The notes under the pieces: model-generated
What the model was told of the DNA's origin: nothing
Seen by the model: only the letters and a program-made list of their open reading frames with translations
Database searches by the model: none
Translations under genes and position numbers: made by a program
Source of the DNA: Jeotgalibacillus aurantiacus
Lineage (GTDB): Bacteria; Bacillota; Bacilli; Bacillales; Jeotgalibacillaceae
DNA length: 64,000 bases
Reading direction: 5' to 3'
NCBI RefSeq assembly: GCF_020595125.1
Contig: NZ_JACNMS010000004.1
Coordinates: forward strand, 248,001-312,000
Shown: positions 52,076 to 60,466 of the stretch, in pieces
How positions within the stretch are numbered: the stretch's first letter is position 1
Layout of the letters: each line of letters starts with the position of its first letter

Positions 52076-52279
52076 TTATTCGGCCTTGAAATGAACGCAG
52101 GCTGTATAGAGTAATCGTCCATCACCCATTTTGGTTACTTCATGTTCAACGGAATGAACCCGGAGCAGAATCGCCTGGTTGTTTTCAACCTGCTGCTGAA
52201 TGGCGCGTTCCAGCTCCTTAAGACTCGAAGCCTCAAAAAACTCTATTTTATCTTTAATCATGTCCAGTTGAAAACTCAT
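52076..52279 (-). CDS. DUF2536 family protein (YrzA-like)
   Basis: A 67-residue soluble protein starting MSFQLDMIKDKIEFFEASSLKELERAIQQQVENNQAILLRV, which matches the DUF2536 family known near mtnN in Bacillales. The function is unknown. ATG 52279 follows GGGGAG on the minus strand; the longer frame to 52321 is not supported by a site. Transcribed away from mtnN. Confidence 0.82.
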   Translation of the reverse strand: MSFQLDMIKDKIEFFEASSLKELERAIQQQVENNQAILLRVHSVEHEVTKMGDGRLLYTACVHFKAE

Positions 52280-52414
52280 GATAATCTCCCCTGACAACGT
52301 ATAGTGCTTGAGAAAAAGCATGGAATTAGTATAACATGAGGTGATTGAACTTTACGACTGGCTATGGTAAGTTCAAAGAAGTTTTGAATCATTTGCTCAG
52401 AAAGCAGGGATAGT

Positions 52415-53110
52415 ATGAAAATCGGAATTATTGGTGCGATGGAAGAGGAAGTTGAACTTCTGAGATCAAATATTGAACAGGCAAAAACCGAAACCATTGC
52501 GAACAGTGAATTTACATCCGGATGGATCGATGGTAAAGAAGTTGTACTTGTAAAAAGCGGGATTGGAAAAGTTAATGCGGCAATGACAACCACGATTCTG
52601 CAGGAACGATATCAGCCTGACTACATATTAAATACAGGGTCTGCCGGCGGTTTTGATCCAACTCTTGAGGTTGGTGATGTTGTGATTTCCACCGAAGTGA
52701 GACACCATGATGTTGATGTAACCGCCTTTAATTATGAGTACGGACAGGTTCCGGGTATGCCTGTTGCTTTTAAGGCTGAAGATCAACTCAGACAGGCTGC
52801 ACGTGAGAGCGCTGAAGAAATCGGGACTGTTAATACGGTTGACGGGCTTATCGCGACAGGAGATTCATTTATGAATGACCCTGCAAGAGTAAAAGCACTT
52901 GAAGATAAATTTGAAGGTCTCCAGGCACTTGAAATGGAGGCAGCGGCGATTGCCCAGGTCGCACATCAGTACGGAACACCTTTTGTCATTATCCGTTCCC
53001 TGTCTGATATTGCTGGGAAAGAGTCAGATCTGTCTTTTGAACAGTATTTGAAAAAAGCAGCTGTCAATTCAGCCAATCTGATTCTAGGAATCGTTAAAAG
53101 AATAAAGTGA
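52415..53110 (+). CDS. mtnN: 5'-methylthioadenosine/S-adenosylhomocysteine nucleosidase
   Basis: Hydrolyses MTA and SAH to free adenine in methionine salvage and the methyl cycle. It is 231 residues: [11 protein letters not shown] at the start, [23 protein letters not shown] and the catalytic region [13 protein letters not shown]...[11 protein letters not shown] 52415 follows AAAGCAGGGA. In B. subtilis it lies in an operon with yrrT and mccAB; here it stands alone, with sigK converging 2 bases after its stop. Confidence 0.97.
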   Translation: MKIGIIGAMEEEVELLRSNIEQAKTETIANSEFTSGWIDGKEVVLVKSGIGKVNAAMTTTILQERYQPDYILNTGSAGGFDPTLEVGDVVISTEVRHHDVDVTAFNYEYGQVPGMPVAFKAEDQLRQAARESAEEIGTVNTVDGLIATGDSFMNDPARVKALEDKFEGLQALEMEAAAIAQVAHQYGTPFVIIRSLSDIAGKESDLSFEQYLKKAAVNSANLILGIVKRIK

Positions 53111-53112
53111 TC

Positions 53113-53811
53113 TTAATGAAGCTCTTCCTGTGAGAATGCATGGAAGAGCTTCATTAATGCTCTTTTTTCGATCCGGGAAACATAGCTTCTGGAGATCCCG
53201 AGCTCTTTGGCGATTTCGCGCTGGGTCTTTTCATCCTGTCCACTGAGCCCGAAGCGTGCACTGATCACTTCAATTTCCCTGTCTTCAAGTGTTTGTAATA
53301 GTCCGCGGACCTTCTCTTCATTCATTTTCTGTTCGAGCTGATCATCAAGTGCCTCATCTTCACCCCGCAAAATGTCTATCAGACTGATCGCATTACCATC
53401 TTTATCTTCTCCGATCGGGTCATTTAATGAAACATCCTTTTTCGTCTTTTTCAATGAGCGCAAAAACATAAGAAGTTCATTTTCAATACATCTTGCAGCA
53501 TAGGTGGCCAGTTTGGTTCCTTTTTCGAAAGAGTAACTTTCAATTGCTTTAATGAGTCCGATTGTACCGATCGAGATCAGATCTTCAGGAGACTCCCCTG
53601 TATTTTCAAACTTTTTCACAATATGTGCCACAAGTCTTAGGTTGTGTTCAATCAAAAGCTTTCGTGCCTCCTGATCACCTTCTAACACTTTTTCAATGGC
53701 CTCTTTTTCTTCCTCTTTACCAAGCGGCTTGGGGAAAGCATTCTGTTTGAAGTATCCGGTCAGTGCAGGCAAATCGCATACAGTAGCAAGCATCATCAAA
53801 AAAATAGACAA
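53113..53811 (-). CDS. sigK: Late mother-cell sigma factor, pro-sigma-K
   Basis: Sigma factor for late mother-cell genes in sporulation. It is 232 residues, continuous, with no skin element or other interruption. The first 19 or so residues ([19 protein letters not shown]) are a hydrophobic pro-sequence; [11 protein letters not shown] aligns with the mature N terminus of B. subtilis sigma-K. Region 2 has [18 protein letters not shown] and [16 protein letters not shown]...[15 protein letters not shown]; region 4 has [27 protein letters not shown]. The TTG start at 53811 follows AAAGGAGGG. Confidence 0.95.
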   Translation of the reverse strand: MSIFLMMLATVCDLPALTGYFKQNAFPKPLGKEEEKEAIEKVLEGDQEARKLLIEHNLRLVAHIVKKFENTGESPEDLISIGTIGLIKAIESYSFEKGTKLATYAARCIENELLMFLRSLKKTKKDVSLNDPIGEDKDGNAISLIDILRGEDEALDDQLEQKMNEEKVRGLLQTLEDREIEVISARFGLSGQDEKTQREIAKELGISRSYVSRIEKRALMKLFHAFSQEELH

Positions 53812-53877
53812 GCTATCCCTCCTTTTTCCATTCGCCCTACTGCTACGATATGAAAAAAAGCTGGAAACTTGCCCGTC

Positions 53878-54018
53878 CTACTCATTCAATTTATATTCTC
53901 TCAGTGACCTGGTCATTTTGCCGGTACCCTTACACGTCTGACATTTTCTGCTGAGAAATCCAGCTCTTCTGATTAAACCCTTACCCCGACATTCAGAACA
54001 AATGTTAACAACCTTCAT
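53878..54018 (-). CDS. Small protein with two CxxCxGxG zinc motifs
   Basis: A 46-residue protein with CSECRGKG (7-14) and CQTCKGTG (25-32), the repeat used by the DnaJ cysteine-rich domain to bind zinc, between basic segments. ATG 54018 has an excellent site (AGGAGGATCC); the longer frame to 54087 has none. I do not recognise a named family. It is encoded just upstream of sigK on the same strand, 66 bases away, with no terminator seen between, so it may be transcribed with sigK. Function unknown. Confidence 0.75.
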   Translation of the reverse strand: MKVVNICSECRGKGLIRRAGFLSRKCQTCKGTGKMTRSLREYKLNE

Positions 54019-54152
54019 AAGGATCCTCCTGTCCGAATATTCAGAATTCTTTATTCTATCGTATAGGATCCCGTGAAAAATTGCCACTACTTCATTCTGA
54101 AAGTGCAGGTATGGATAAAGTAAGGTAGTATAATAATGATAGTTTTTTAGAT

Positions 54153-54272
54153 TCAGCTTGCCTGTCGCTTACTGATTTCACGCTCAATCATCTGGATGAA
54201 GTCAGAAGCGAGGTTCAGTCGAATTGCTTCTTCAAGTGCTTTGATCAGAAGGGGAAGTGGAAGGTTGTTCAT
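54153..54272 (-). CDS. sda: Sporulation checkpoint inhibitor Sda
   Basis: Sda blocks KinA-type histidine kinases and so holds back sporulation when replication is disturbed. The product is 39 residues, NNLPLPLLIKALEEAIRLNL followed by ASDFIQMIEREISKRQAS; the pattern matches B. subtilis Sda (two-helix hairpin, LLxxx...A..LNL..DFI..IE.EI..R), which is 46 residues. ATG 54272 follows GAGAGGAG. The place beside yqeG and the DnaA boxes upstream agree with sda in Bacillus. Confidence 0.87.
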   Translation of the reverse strand: MNNLPLPLLIKALEEAIRLNLASDFIQMIEREISKRQAS

Positions 54273-54306
54273 AAAAATATCTCCTCTCAGTTTTTTCGCT
54301 AAAATG

Positions 54307-54335
54307 ATAGTAGCAAAATTTTTTTGAAAGAACAA
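54307..54335 (-). promoter_or_regulatory. Probable sda promoter
   Basis: On the minus strand TTGTTC (54335-54330), 17-base spacer, TACTAT (54312-54307). The nearest DnaA box lies just upstream of the -35. Confidence 0.6.
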
Positions 54336-54343
54336 GCGTTCTG

Positions 54344-54443
54344 TTATCCACAACTCCAAGTGGATAACCTGTGTAAAACGTGTAGATAACTATCCTGATA
54401 TAAAGAGTTTATCAGTAAATGACCGTTGATAAAGTTATCCACA
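54344..54443. promoter_or_regulatory. DnaA-box cluster at sda
   Basis: Two perfect TTATCCACA boxes (54344-54352 and 54435-54443) and two one-mismatch boxes in the inverse orientation (AGTGGATAA at 54359-54367 and TGTAGATAA at 54381-54389) lie within 100 bases, between sda and yqeG. DnaA control of sda is known in B. subtilis. Confidence 0.85.
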
Positions 54444-54506
54444 AAACAAAGATGTGCATTATTTGTCGAACGAATTTTGAGATAATTTTCAAATTGAAGA
54501 ATGCTT

Positions 54507-54535
54507 TTGAACTTACGCATGAGATCATGTATGAT
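54507..54535 (+). promoter_or_regulatory. Sigma-A type promoter of the yqeG operon
   Basis: TTGAAC (54507-54512), 17-base spacer, TATGAT (54530-54535), 26 bases before yqeG. Confidence 0.75.
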
Positions 54536-54561
54536 AAAGACTTGAAGTGAAGAGGTGAACG

Positions 54562-55086
54562 ATGATGATAAAACTATTTTTACCGAATGAATACGTAGAC
54601 AGCGTATTTGAAATAACACCGGAAAAACTGAAAAAACAGGGAATTAAAGCAATTATTACTGATCTTGATAATACGCTTGTTGAATGGGATCGTAAGAACG
54701 CTACTCCAAAACTGATTGAGTGGCTTGAAAATATGCAAAAGCATGATATTCTCGTGACCATTGTGTCTAATAATAATCAATTGAGAGTGGCAGCGTTCTC
54801 AGATCCGATTGGTGTACCGTTTATTTATCATGCCAGAAAACCGATGGGACGCGCCTTCAGACGTGCGCTGCGTGATATGAATGTAAAGAAATCAGAAACG
54901 GTTGTCATTGGTGATCAGCTTCTGACAGATGTTCTCGGCGGGAATCTGAATAAGCTGTATACGATTCTTGTTGTACCGGTTGCCAAAACAGACGGATTCT
55001 TTACAAGAATTAACCGTCTGATTGAAAGACGCCTTTTGAACTTTTTTAAGCGTAAAAAAATGATACAGTGGGAGGATAAAAAGTGA
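54562..55086 (+). CDS. yqeG: HAD-family phosphatase YqeG
   Basis: YqeG, HAD superfamily class IIIA phosphatase. It is 174 residues with the nucleophile motif TDLDNTLVEWD (about 32-42), VSNNN (motif II) and GDQLLTDVLGGN (motif III). The physiological substrate is unsettled. ATG 54562 follows AGAGGTGAAC; ATG 54565 is an equal option. It overlaps yqeH by 4 bases and opens a run of tightly packed genes to 59570. Confidence 0.93.
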   Translation: MMIKLFLPNEYVDSVFEITPEKLKKQGIKAIITDLDNTLVEWDRKNATPKLIEWLENMQKHDILVTIVSNNNQLRVAAFSDPIGVPFIYHARKPMGRAFRRALRDMNVKKSETVVIGDQLLTDVLGGNLNKLYTILVVPVAKTDGFFTRINRLIERRLLNFFKRKKMIQWEDKK

Positions 55087-56189
55087 GCGATTTACACGTG
55101 ACGTGTATTGGGTGTGGTGTTGAGATCCAGACAGAGGATAAAGAGGCGATTGGCTATGCACCACCATCCAGTTTGAAAAGGGAGCAGATCATCTGTCAGC
55201 GCTGCTTCAAATTAAAGCACTATAATGAAGTGCAGGATGTTTCATTAACAGATGATGATTTCCTTAAGATTCTGAATGGACTCGGTGAAGTGGACGCGCT
55301 GATTGTTAAAGTTGTAGATATTGTAGACTTTAACGGCAGTTTCCTGAAAGGCCTGCACCGTTTTGTTGGAAAGAACCCTGTATTATTAATTGGAAACAAA
55401 TCCGATATTCTTCCTAAGTCACTAAAGCCGAATAAGCTGATTAACTGGATGAAGTACGAAGCGAAGCAGCTCGGGCTGAAGCCGGTGGACGTGCTCTTAT
55501 GCAGTGCCGATAAGGGACACCGTATTCAGGAAGTGTTGGAAGCGATTGATCGCGAGCGGAAAGGCCGTGACGTATATATTGTCGGCTGTACCAATGTAGG
55601 GAAATCCACGCTGATTAACCGGATCATCAAAGAGGTGACGGGGGAAAATGATGTGATTACGACCTCTCAATTCCCTGGAACGACACTTGATATGATTGAA
55701 ATTCCTCTTGACGATGGTCAGGCAATTATTGATACACCGGGAATTATCAACCGCGACCAGATGGCGCATGTAATTAACAAGCAGGACTTGAAAATTGTCA
55801 TGCCAAGAAAAGAATTAAAACCTAAAGTGTTTCAGTTAAAAGAAGAGCAGACACTTTTTGTTGCAGGTCTGGCAAGATTTGATTTTATCAGTGGAGAGAA
55901 AAATTCATTTACATGCTATTTTTCAAATGAACTGGATATCCACCGCACGAAGCTTGAAAATGCGGACAATCTTTACGAAAAGCATGTGGGAGACATGTTA
56001 TCCCCTCCGCGCAGTGAGGATCTTGCAGCATTTCCGAAGCTGAAAAGACACGAGTTTATGATTAAGGAAGCGAAAACAGATATCGTGTTCTCAGGTCTTG
56101 GCTGGATAACAGTTAATGAAGCAGGAGCAAAGGTAGCTGCTTATGTCCCGGAAGGTGTAAGTGCGATCGTGCGTAAGTCATTAATCTGA
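55083..56189 (+). CDS. yqeH: Ribosome biogenesis GTPase YqeH
   Basis: Circularly permuted GTPase needed for 30S subunit assembly. It is 368 residues: an N-terminal zinc finger (CIGCGVEIQ at 9-12 and CQRCFKLKHY), then permuted G motifs, with NKSD (G4) ahead of P-loop VGCTNVGKSTLIN (about 161) and DTPGII (G3), and a C-terminal domain. GTG 55083 overlaps yqeG, with GGAGG in view. Confidence 0.95.
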   Translation: MSDLHVTCIGCGVEIQTEDKEAIGYAPPSSLKREQIICQRCFKLKHYNEVQDVSLTDDDFLKILNGLGEVDALIVKVVDIVDFNGSFLKGLHRFVGKNPVLLIGNKSDILPKSLKPNKLINWMKYEAKQLGLKPVDVLLCSADKGHRIQEVLEAIDRERKGRDVYIVGCTNVGKSTLINRIIKEVTGENDVITTSQFPGTTLDMIEIPLDDGQAIIDTPGIINRDQMAHVINKQDLKIVMPRKELKPKVFQLKEEQTLFVAGLARFDFISGEKNSFTCYFSNELDIHRTKLENADNLYEKHVGDMLSPPRSEDLAAFPKLKRHEFMIKEAKTDIVFSGLGWITVNEAGAKVAAYVPEGVSAIVRKSLI

Positions 56190-56205
56190 CAGGAGTTGAA
56201 TGATC

Positions 56206-57039
56206 ATGAAGCTGGCCGTTATCGGACATCCTATTAAACAGTCAAAATCACCCTTTATGCATAAGATCTGGCTTGAAGAGCTCGGCATTTCCGGGAGCTA
56301 TGAAGCGAAGGACATTCTGCCGGAATCACTTGCCGGGGAGGTTGAAGCGCTTTTGAAGGGTGGATATGACGGCTGGAACGTGACCATTCCGCATAAAGAA
56401 GCCATCATACCGTTACTGGATGAGGTTGATGAACAAGCATCTGCGCTTGGTGCCGTTAACACTGTTATTGTAAAGGATGGCAGACTGATTGGTAAAAACA
56501 CTGATGGGACAGGCTTCATGAAATCTCTTTTATTAAAGAGAACTGCTGAAGACATTGCCCGTTCCAGGGTGTTAATGATCGGCGCAGGCGGTGCTGCCAA
56601 AGGGATTGCAGGAGCGCTTGTCCCTTATCAGCCCAAATCTTTCTCAATTGCAAACAGAACACCCTCAAAAGGTGAACGGCTTCTAAACAGTCTGGTCATC
56701 AATGGTGAAAAGTACGCTTTAACAATAGATGAAGCGGAAGTGCAATTAGATAAATTTGATATTGTAATCAATACAACGTCGGTCGGTATGGTCCCGGATA
56801 CAGATCAAACCCCGATCGATATGACAAGAGTCAGAAGAAAAAGTCTGGCGGCAGATATTATTTATAACCCACTTCAAACAGCGTTTTTAAAACAGGCATC
56901 AGAAGCTGGTGCTGATACGCTGAACGGAGTGGGAATGTTTGTGTATCAAGGCGCAACCGCTTTTGAAGAGTGGACGGGGAAAAAACCGGATGCTGAAAAA
57001 ATGATAAAAAGGATTTCAGAAACAATAGGAGGATCATAA
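56206..57039 (+). CDS. aroE: Shikimate dehydrogenase
   Basis: NADPH-dependent reduction of 3-dehydroshikimate in the shikimate pathway. It is 277 residues: IGHPIKQSKSPFMHKIWLEE (substrate site SKSP), NVTIPHKE (catalytic Lys in PHKE), NTDGTGF, Rossmann GAGGAAKGIAGAL and NRTPSKGERLL. ATG 56206 is 8 bases after AGGAGTTG; the ATG at 56200 is too close to that site. Its stop overlaps the next start (TAATG). Confidence 0.96.
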   Translation: MKLAVIGHPIKQSKSPFMHKIWLEELGISGSYEAKDILPESLAGEVEALLKGGYDGWNVTIPHKEAIIPLLDEVDEQASALGAVNTVIVKDGRLIGKNTDGTGFMKSLLLKRTAEDIARSRVLMIGAGGAAKGIAGALVPYQPKSFSIANRTPSKGERLLNSLVINGEKYALTIDEAEVQLDKFDIVINTTSVGMVPDTDQTPIDMTRVRRKSLAADIIYNPLQTAFLKQASEAGADTLNGVGMFVYQGATAFEEWTGKKPDAEKMIKRISETIGGS

Positions 57040-57338
57040 TGCTTACAGGTAAACAAAAAAGATTTTTACGTGGTGAAGCACATCACCTATCACCTATTTT
57101 CCAAATTGGGAAAGGTGGCGTGAACGATAATATGGTAAAACAGATTGGTGAAGCATTAGAAGCAAGAGAACTTATTAAAATCAGTGTGCTCCAGAACTGT
57201 GAACAGGATAAGGATGAGGCTGCAGCTGTTATTGTGAAGGGAGCACGCGCCGAACTCGTTCAAATTATCGGAAATACGATTGTTGTGTATAAAGAGTCAA
57301 GAGAAAATAAGAAGATTGAGCTTCCGAAAAAAGGCTGA
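57039..57338 (+). CDS. yqeI: Ribosome-associated RNA-binding protein YqeI (YhbY)
   Basis: CRS1/YhbY-type RNA-binding protein associated with 50S assembly. It is 99 residues, with LTGKQKRFLRGEAHHLSPIFQIGKGGVNDNMVKQIGEALEARELIKI, containing the family GKGG loop, and GNTIVVYKESRENKKIELP. Coupled to aroE and nadD by one- to four-base overlaps. Confidence 0.95.
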   Translation: MLTGKQKRFLRGEAHHLSPIFQIGKGGVNDNMVKQIGEALEARELIKISVLQNCEQDKDEAAAVIVKGARAELVQIIGNTIVVYKESRENKKIELPKKG

Positions 57339-57913
57339 TGCAAAAAAAGAGGATTGGCCTGCTAGGGGGCTCATTTGATCCTGTTCATATTGGCCATTTG
57401 ATCATGGCGAATGAAGCTTATCAATCTCTTGGACTCGATGAAGTGAGATTTATGCCAAACGGTGCGCCACCACATAAGTCATTGTCCGGACAGGCAACAA
57501 TTATGCAAAGGGTCGAAATGGTGGAACTCGCAATTGCGAATATCCCGTATTTTAAAATGGAATATGCAGAGGTCCATCGTAAGAATAAAGCGTACACGTA
57601 TGATACAATAATGGAAATAAAAGAAAACGAACCTGGTCATGAATGGTTTTTTATCATTGGTGGAGATATGATGGATACATTAGCATCTTGGTACAGAATA
57701 AACGATTTAAAAAAACACGTTCAGTTTATCGGGTTTCATCGTCCGGGCATCACTCCTGCTGATGATACTGATGTCAGGGTCATAGAAGGACCCTCCATTC
57801 ATTTATCATCAACCTTTATACGTGACCGGATTAAATCCGGTCAAAACTGCAAATTTCTTCTTCCGTCTTCTGTAGAGGCGTATATCAGTAAGGAGGGGTT
57901 GTATGAATCGTGA
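57338..57913 (+). CDS. nadD: Nicotinate-nucleotide adenylyltransferase
   Basis: Makes nicotinate adenine dinucleotide from nicotinate mononucleotide and ATP, a late step in NAD synthesis. It is 191 residues: LLGGSFDPVHIGHL (nucleotidyltransferase HxGH), FMPNGAPPHK, FIIGGDMMDTLASW and SSTFIRDRIKSG. ATG 57338 overlaps yqeI (TGATG). It is the only NAD synthesis enzyme in the window. Confidence 0.96.
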   Translation: MQKKRIGLLGGSFDPVHIGHLIMANEAYQSLGLDEVRFMPNGAPPHKSLSGQATIMQRVEMVELAIANIPYFKMEYAEVHRKNKAYTYDTIMEIKENEPGHEWFFIIGGDMMDTLASWYRINDLKKHVQFIGFHRPGITPADDTDVRVIEGPSIHLSSTFIRDRIKSGQNCKFLLPSSVEAYISKEGLYES

Positions 57914-58487
57914 GGAAGCACTTTCTTATGTCCGTGAAATACTTCCTGCTAAGAGGTATATTCACACGCTGGGCGTAGTTGAAACGGCAAAAGCGCTGGC
58001 GGAATCAATCGGGGAGGATGCTGAAAAGGCAGAACTTGCTGCTGCGCTGCATGATATGGCGAAATATCAGAGCAGGGATGAATTGAAAAGGATCATTGTC
58101 GATCAGAAACTGGACATGCGCCTGCTTGATTTTCATCATGAGCTATGGCACGGTCCGGTAGCGGCACACCTGGCAAAAACGGAACTAGGCATTGAATCAG
58201 AAGAAGTGCTGCTTGCGATCCGTTACCATACGACCGGCAGAGCAAATATGACGAAGCTTGAACAAATCGTTTATTTGGCAGATTATATAGAACCCGGGAG
58301 AAAGTTTCCCGGCGTTGAAAAAGTAAGAGAGATAGCTTATACAGATTTTGATAAAGCGATGCGAAAAGCGGTAAAACAATCTATATTATTCCTGATTGAG
58401 AAAAAACAGCGTGTCTTTCCTGATTCGCTTGATTGTTATAACGACTTAATGCTGCAAAAGGAGAAGTTAAAATATGAAAGAAACTGA
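57903..58487 (+). CDS. yqeK: HD-domain Ap4A hydrolase YqeK
   Basis: Symmetrical diadenosine tetraphosphate hydrolase of the YqeK class. It is 194 residues, with a metal-binding HD domain: HTLGVVETAKALAE, AALHDMAKY (HD), HHELWHGPVAAHLA and AIRYHTTG, then a DYIEPGRKFPGVEKVRE segment. ATG 57903 overlaps nadD by 11 bases, with AAGGAGGGG upstream. Confidence 0.94.
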   Translation: MNREEALSYVREILPAKRYIHTLGVVETAKALAESIGEDAEKAELAAALHDMAKYQSRDELKRIIVDQKLDMRLLDFHHELWHGPVAAHLAKTELGIESEEVLLAIRYHTTGRANMTKLEQIVYLADYIEPGRKFPGVEKVREIAYTDFDKAMRKAVKQSILFLIEKKQRVFPDSLDCYNDLMLQKEKLKYERN

Positions 58488-58827
58488 ACTGTTAGCCCTT
58501 GCCTACAACGCGGTTGATGACAAGCGGGCAGAAGATATTATTACATTAAACATGCAGGGGATTTCCCTGATTGCAGATTACTTTATGATCTGTCACGGTA
58601 ACTCAGACAAGCAGGTACAGGCGATTGCGCGTGAAGTAAAGGATCGTGCAGAAGAAGCCGGTTTTTCAGTGAAGCGCATGGAAGGCTATGACGAAGCGCG
58701 CTGGGTGCTTGTGGATCTTGGCTACGTTGTTGTACACGTGTTCCATCGTGATGAGCGCGATTACTACAAGCTCGAGAAACTTTGGGGAGATGCTCCGATT
58801 GAAGATATGACGAGCAGCCTGAACTGA
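58474..58827 (+). CDS. rsfS: Ribosomal silencing factor RsfS
   Basis: Binds ribosomal protein uL14 and blocks joining of subunits when nutrients are short. It is 117 residues, with DKRAEDIITLNMQGISLIADYFMICHGNSDKQVQAIAREV, GYDEARWVLVDLGYVVVHVFHRDERDYYKLEKLWGDA, all family hallmarks. ATG 58474 overlaps yqeK by 14 bases with AAAGGAGAAG upstream. Confidence 0.97.
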   Translation: MKETELLALAYNAVDDKRAEDIITLNMQGISLIADYFMICHGNSDKQVQAIAREVKDRAEEAGFSVKRMEGYDEARWVLVDLGYVVVHVFHRDERDYYKLEKLWGDAPIEDMTSSLN

Positions 58828-59570
58828 TGTCTTATGAATCATTTGCCCTTGTCTATGACCAGCTGATGGCGGATGTACCTTACGATTCCTGGATGGCTTT
58901 CTTAGTTGAAGCAACAGGGGATCAGGGCCATTCTGCGAAAAGACTTCTTGATGTTGGTTGTGGAACAGGTGAGTGGACGTTAAAGGCTTCAGAATATGGC
59001 TATGACGTAACCGGCATCGATCTATCTTCATCCATGCTCACCATTGCGCGTGAAAAAGCGGAAGAAGCAGGGCTGAAGGTTGATTTTTTCGAAATGAATA
59101 TGACAGACGTGCAGGGTTTTGAACCTTTTGACCGCATTACGATCTTTTGCGATTCACTCAATTATCTTGAGACAGAAGAAGAGGTTCAAAAAACTTTTGC
59201 CAATATGGCTGTTCTGTTAAAGAGCGGAGGTTATTTACTGTTCGATGTCCATTCGATTTATAAAATGAACCACTTGTTCATCGGTCAGTCCTATCATGAT
59301 GACACAGGTGAAGCAGCTTACATCTGGGATTCTTTTGAAGGGGAATATGAAAACAGCGTGGAGCATGAACTGAGCTTTTTCATTGAGGAAGAATCAGGTC
59401 TGTACAGACGATATGATGAGCTTCACAAACAGCGTACATTTACTGCTGAGCAGTATCAACAATGGCTTGAAGAAGCCGGTTTTCAGGTGAAATCCATTTC
59501 AGCCGACTTCACGATGGATGCACCGGAAGAAACAAGCGAACGCATCTTCTTTGTATGTACCAAACCATAA
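58827..59570 (+). CDS. Class I SAM-dependent methyltransferase (YqeM-like)
   Basis: A 247-residue methyltransferase with SAM motif I LLDVGCGTGEWTL (about 38-50), a GIDLSSSMLTIAREKA segment and FDRITIFCDSLNYL. The substrate is unknown. It starts at ATG 58827 overlapping rsfS (TGATG) and closes the yqeG operon; in B. subtilis this place holds yqeM. No membrane segments. Confidence 0.9.
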   Translation: MSYESFALVYDQLMADVPYDSWMAFLVEATGDQGHSAKRLLDVGCGTGEWTLKASEYGYDVTGIDLSSSMLTIAREKAEEAGLKVDFFEMNMTDVQGFEPFDRITIFCDSLNYLETEEEVQKTFANMAVLLKSGGYLLFDVHSIYKMNHLFIGQSYHDDTGEAAYIWDSFEGEYENSVEHELSFFIEEESGLYRRYDELHKQRTFTAEQYQQWLEEAGFQVKSISADFTMDAPEETSERIFFVCTKP

Positions 59571-59579
59571 CAACAATAC

Positions 59580-59612
59580 GAACAGCGCCTTTTTGAGGAG
59601 CTGTTCTTTTTT
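59580..59612 (+). terminator. Terminator after the yqeG operon
   Basis: GAACAGC / GCTGTTC with CC / GG inner pair, then six T. Confidence 0.88.
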
Positions 59613-59660
59613 ATTGTAAGAATGTCAGGCGTGTATGAAATGGACTTTTTATCGATCAGA

Positions 59661-59716
59661 GGACCTGCCACACCCGGAGACTCCTGCGGCAGTGAAGCGA
59701 CAGGTGAGGCAGGTCC
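59661..59716 (+). repeat. Family-1 half element, copy F
   Basis: Arms GGACCTGCC (59661-59669) and GGCAGGTCC (59708-59716) enclose only the first half of the family-1 core (GACTCCTGCGGCAGTGAAGC plus GACAGGTGA). The second half and tip hairpin are missing, yet the arms still pair exactly. In B. subtilis comER lies in this area; it is absent. Confidence 0.8.
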
Positions 59717-59810
59717 GGTCTTACTATAATTAAAAATTCGTGTTTCCTTTTTAAAAATGGTATCATAAGGTAATCTTCTGAATCGGCCGCTGCTTCAGGA
59801 GGAATGGATC

Positions 59811-60431
59811 GTGAAAAATTGGATTTTAACTTACCGCAAACAGCTTCTTTATACTTCTCCTTTTATCCTCATCATCCTTTTTATTTTGTTTATCAATCCA
59901 TCCGATCAGGAACCCGTTCCCTCACCACTTACTACACAAACAATGGAGCAAAAGCCTGACCCTGTAACTGAACAGGTTGAAACGGACACTGCCACTGAGA
60001 GCGTTACAAATGAAATTCATGTTGATGTTAAAGGCCAGATCAAACATCCCGGTGTTTATCGAATGAAAGAGGGGGACAGGGTCATTGATCTGATCGCTGC
60101 GGCAGGTGGTGAAACAGCTTCTGCAGATATGATAACAGTGAATCTTGCACAAAAACTTTCTGATGAAATGGTCATTTACATCCCGGTCCCGGGTGAGCAG
60201 GAGTTCAATATTCCGGATACTGTTGAAAAAGAACAGGGGAAAGTAAATCTGAATACAGCGGATCAGGCAGAGCTTGAGACCATTCCCGGAGTAGGACCAG
60301 CCAAAGCTTTAGCGATTATTGAGTTCAGGGAGTCGAATGGTGCATTTAAAGAAATCGAAGAAATTATGAACATTTCAGGCATTGGAGAGAAAACTTTTGA
60401 TAAACTGAAAGAGTCAATTACCGTAAAATAA
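59811..60431 (+). CDS. comEA: Competence DNA receptor ComEA
   Basis: Binds double-stranded DNA at the cell surface for uptake. It is 206 residues: one membrane helix (about 12-30), a variable stalk, an SLBB-type domain (about 63-125, IHVDVKGQIKHPGVYRMKEGDRV) and two helix-hairpin-helix motifs (VNLNTADQAELETIPGVGPAKALAII and INISGIGEKTFDKL-like end). GTG 59811 follows AGGAGGAATG. Followed by comEB and comEC. Confidence 0.95.
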   Translation: MKNWILTYRKQLLYTSPFILIILFILFINPSDQEPVPSPLTTQTMEQKPDPVTEQVETDTATESVTNEIHVDVKGQIKHPGVYRMKEGDRVIDLIAAAGGETASADMITVNLAQKLSDEMVIYIPVPGEQEFNIPDTVEKEQGKVNLNTADQAELETIPGVGPAKALAIIEFRESNGAFKEIEEIMNISGIGEKTFDKLKESITVK

Positions 60432-60466
60432 TCATCAGCAGCGGCTGGTAACAGGAGGTACTCATA

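Noticed and set aside
53113-53811. Skin-type prophage interruption in sigK
   Set aside because: The sigK frame is continuous from start to stop.
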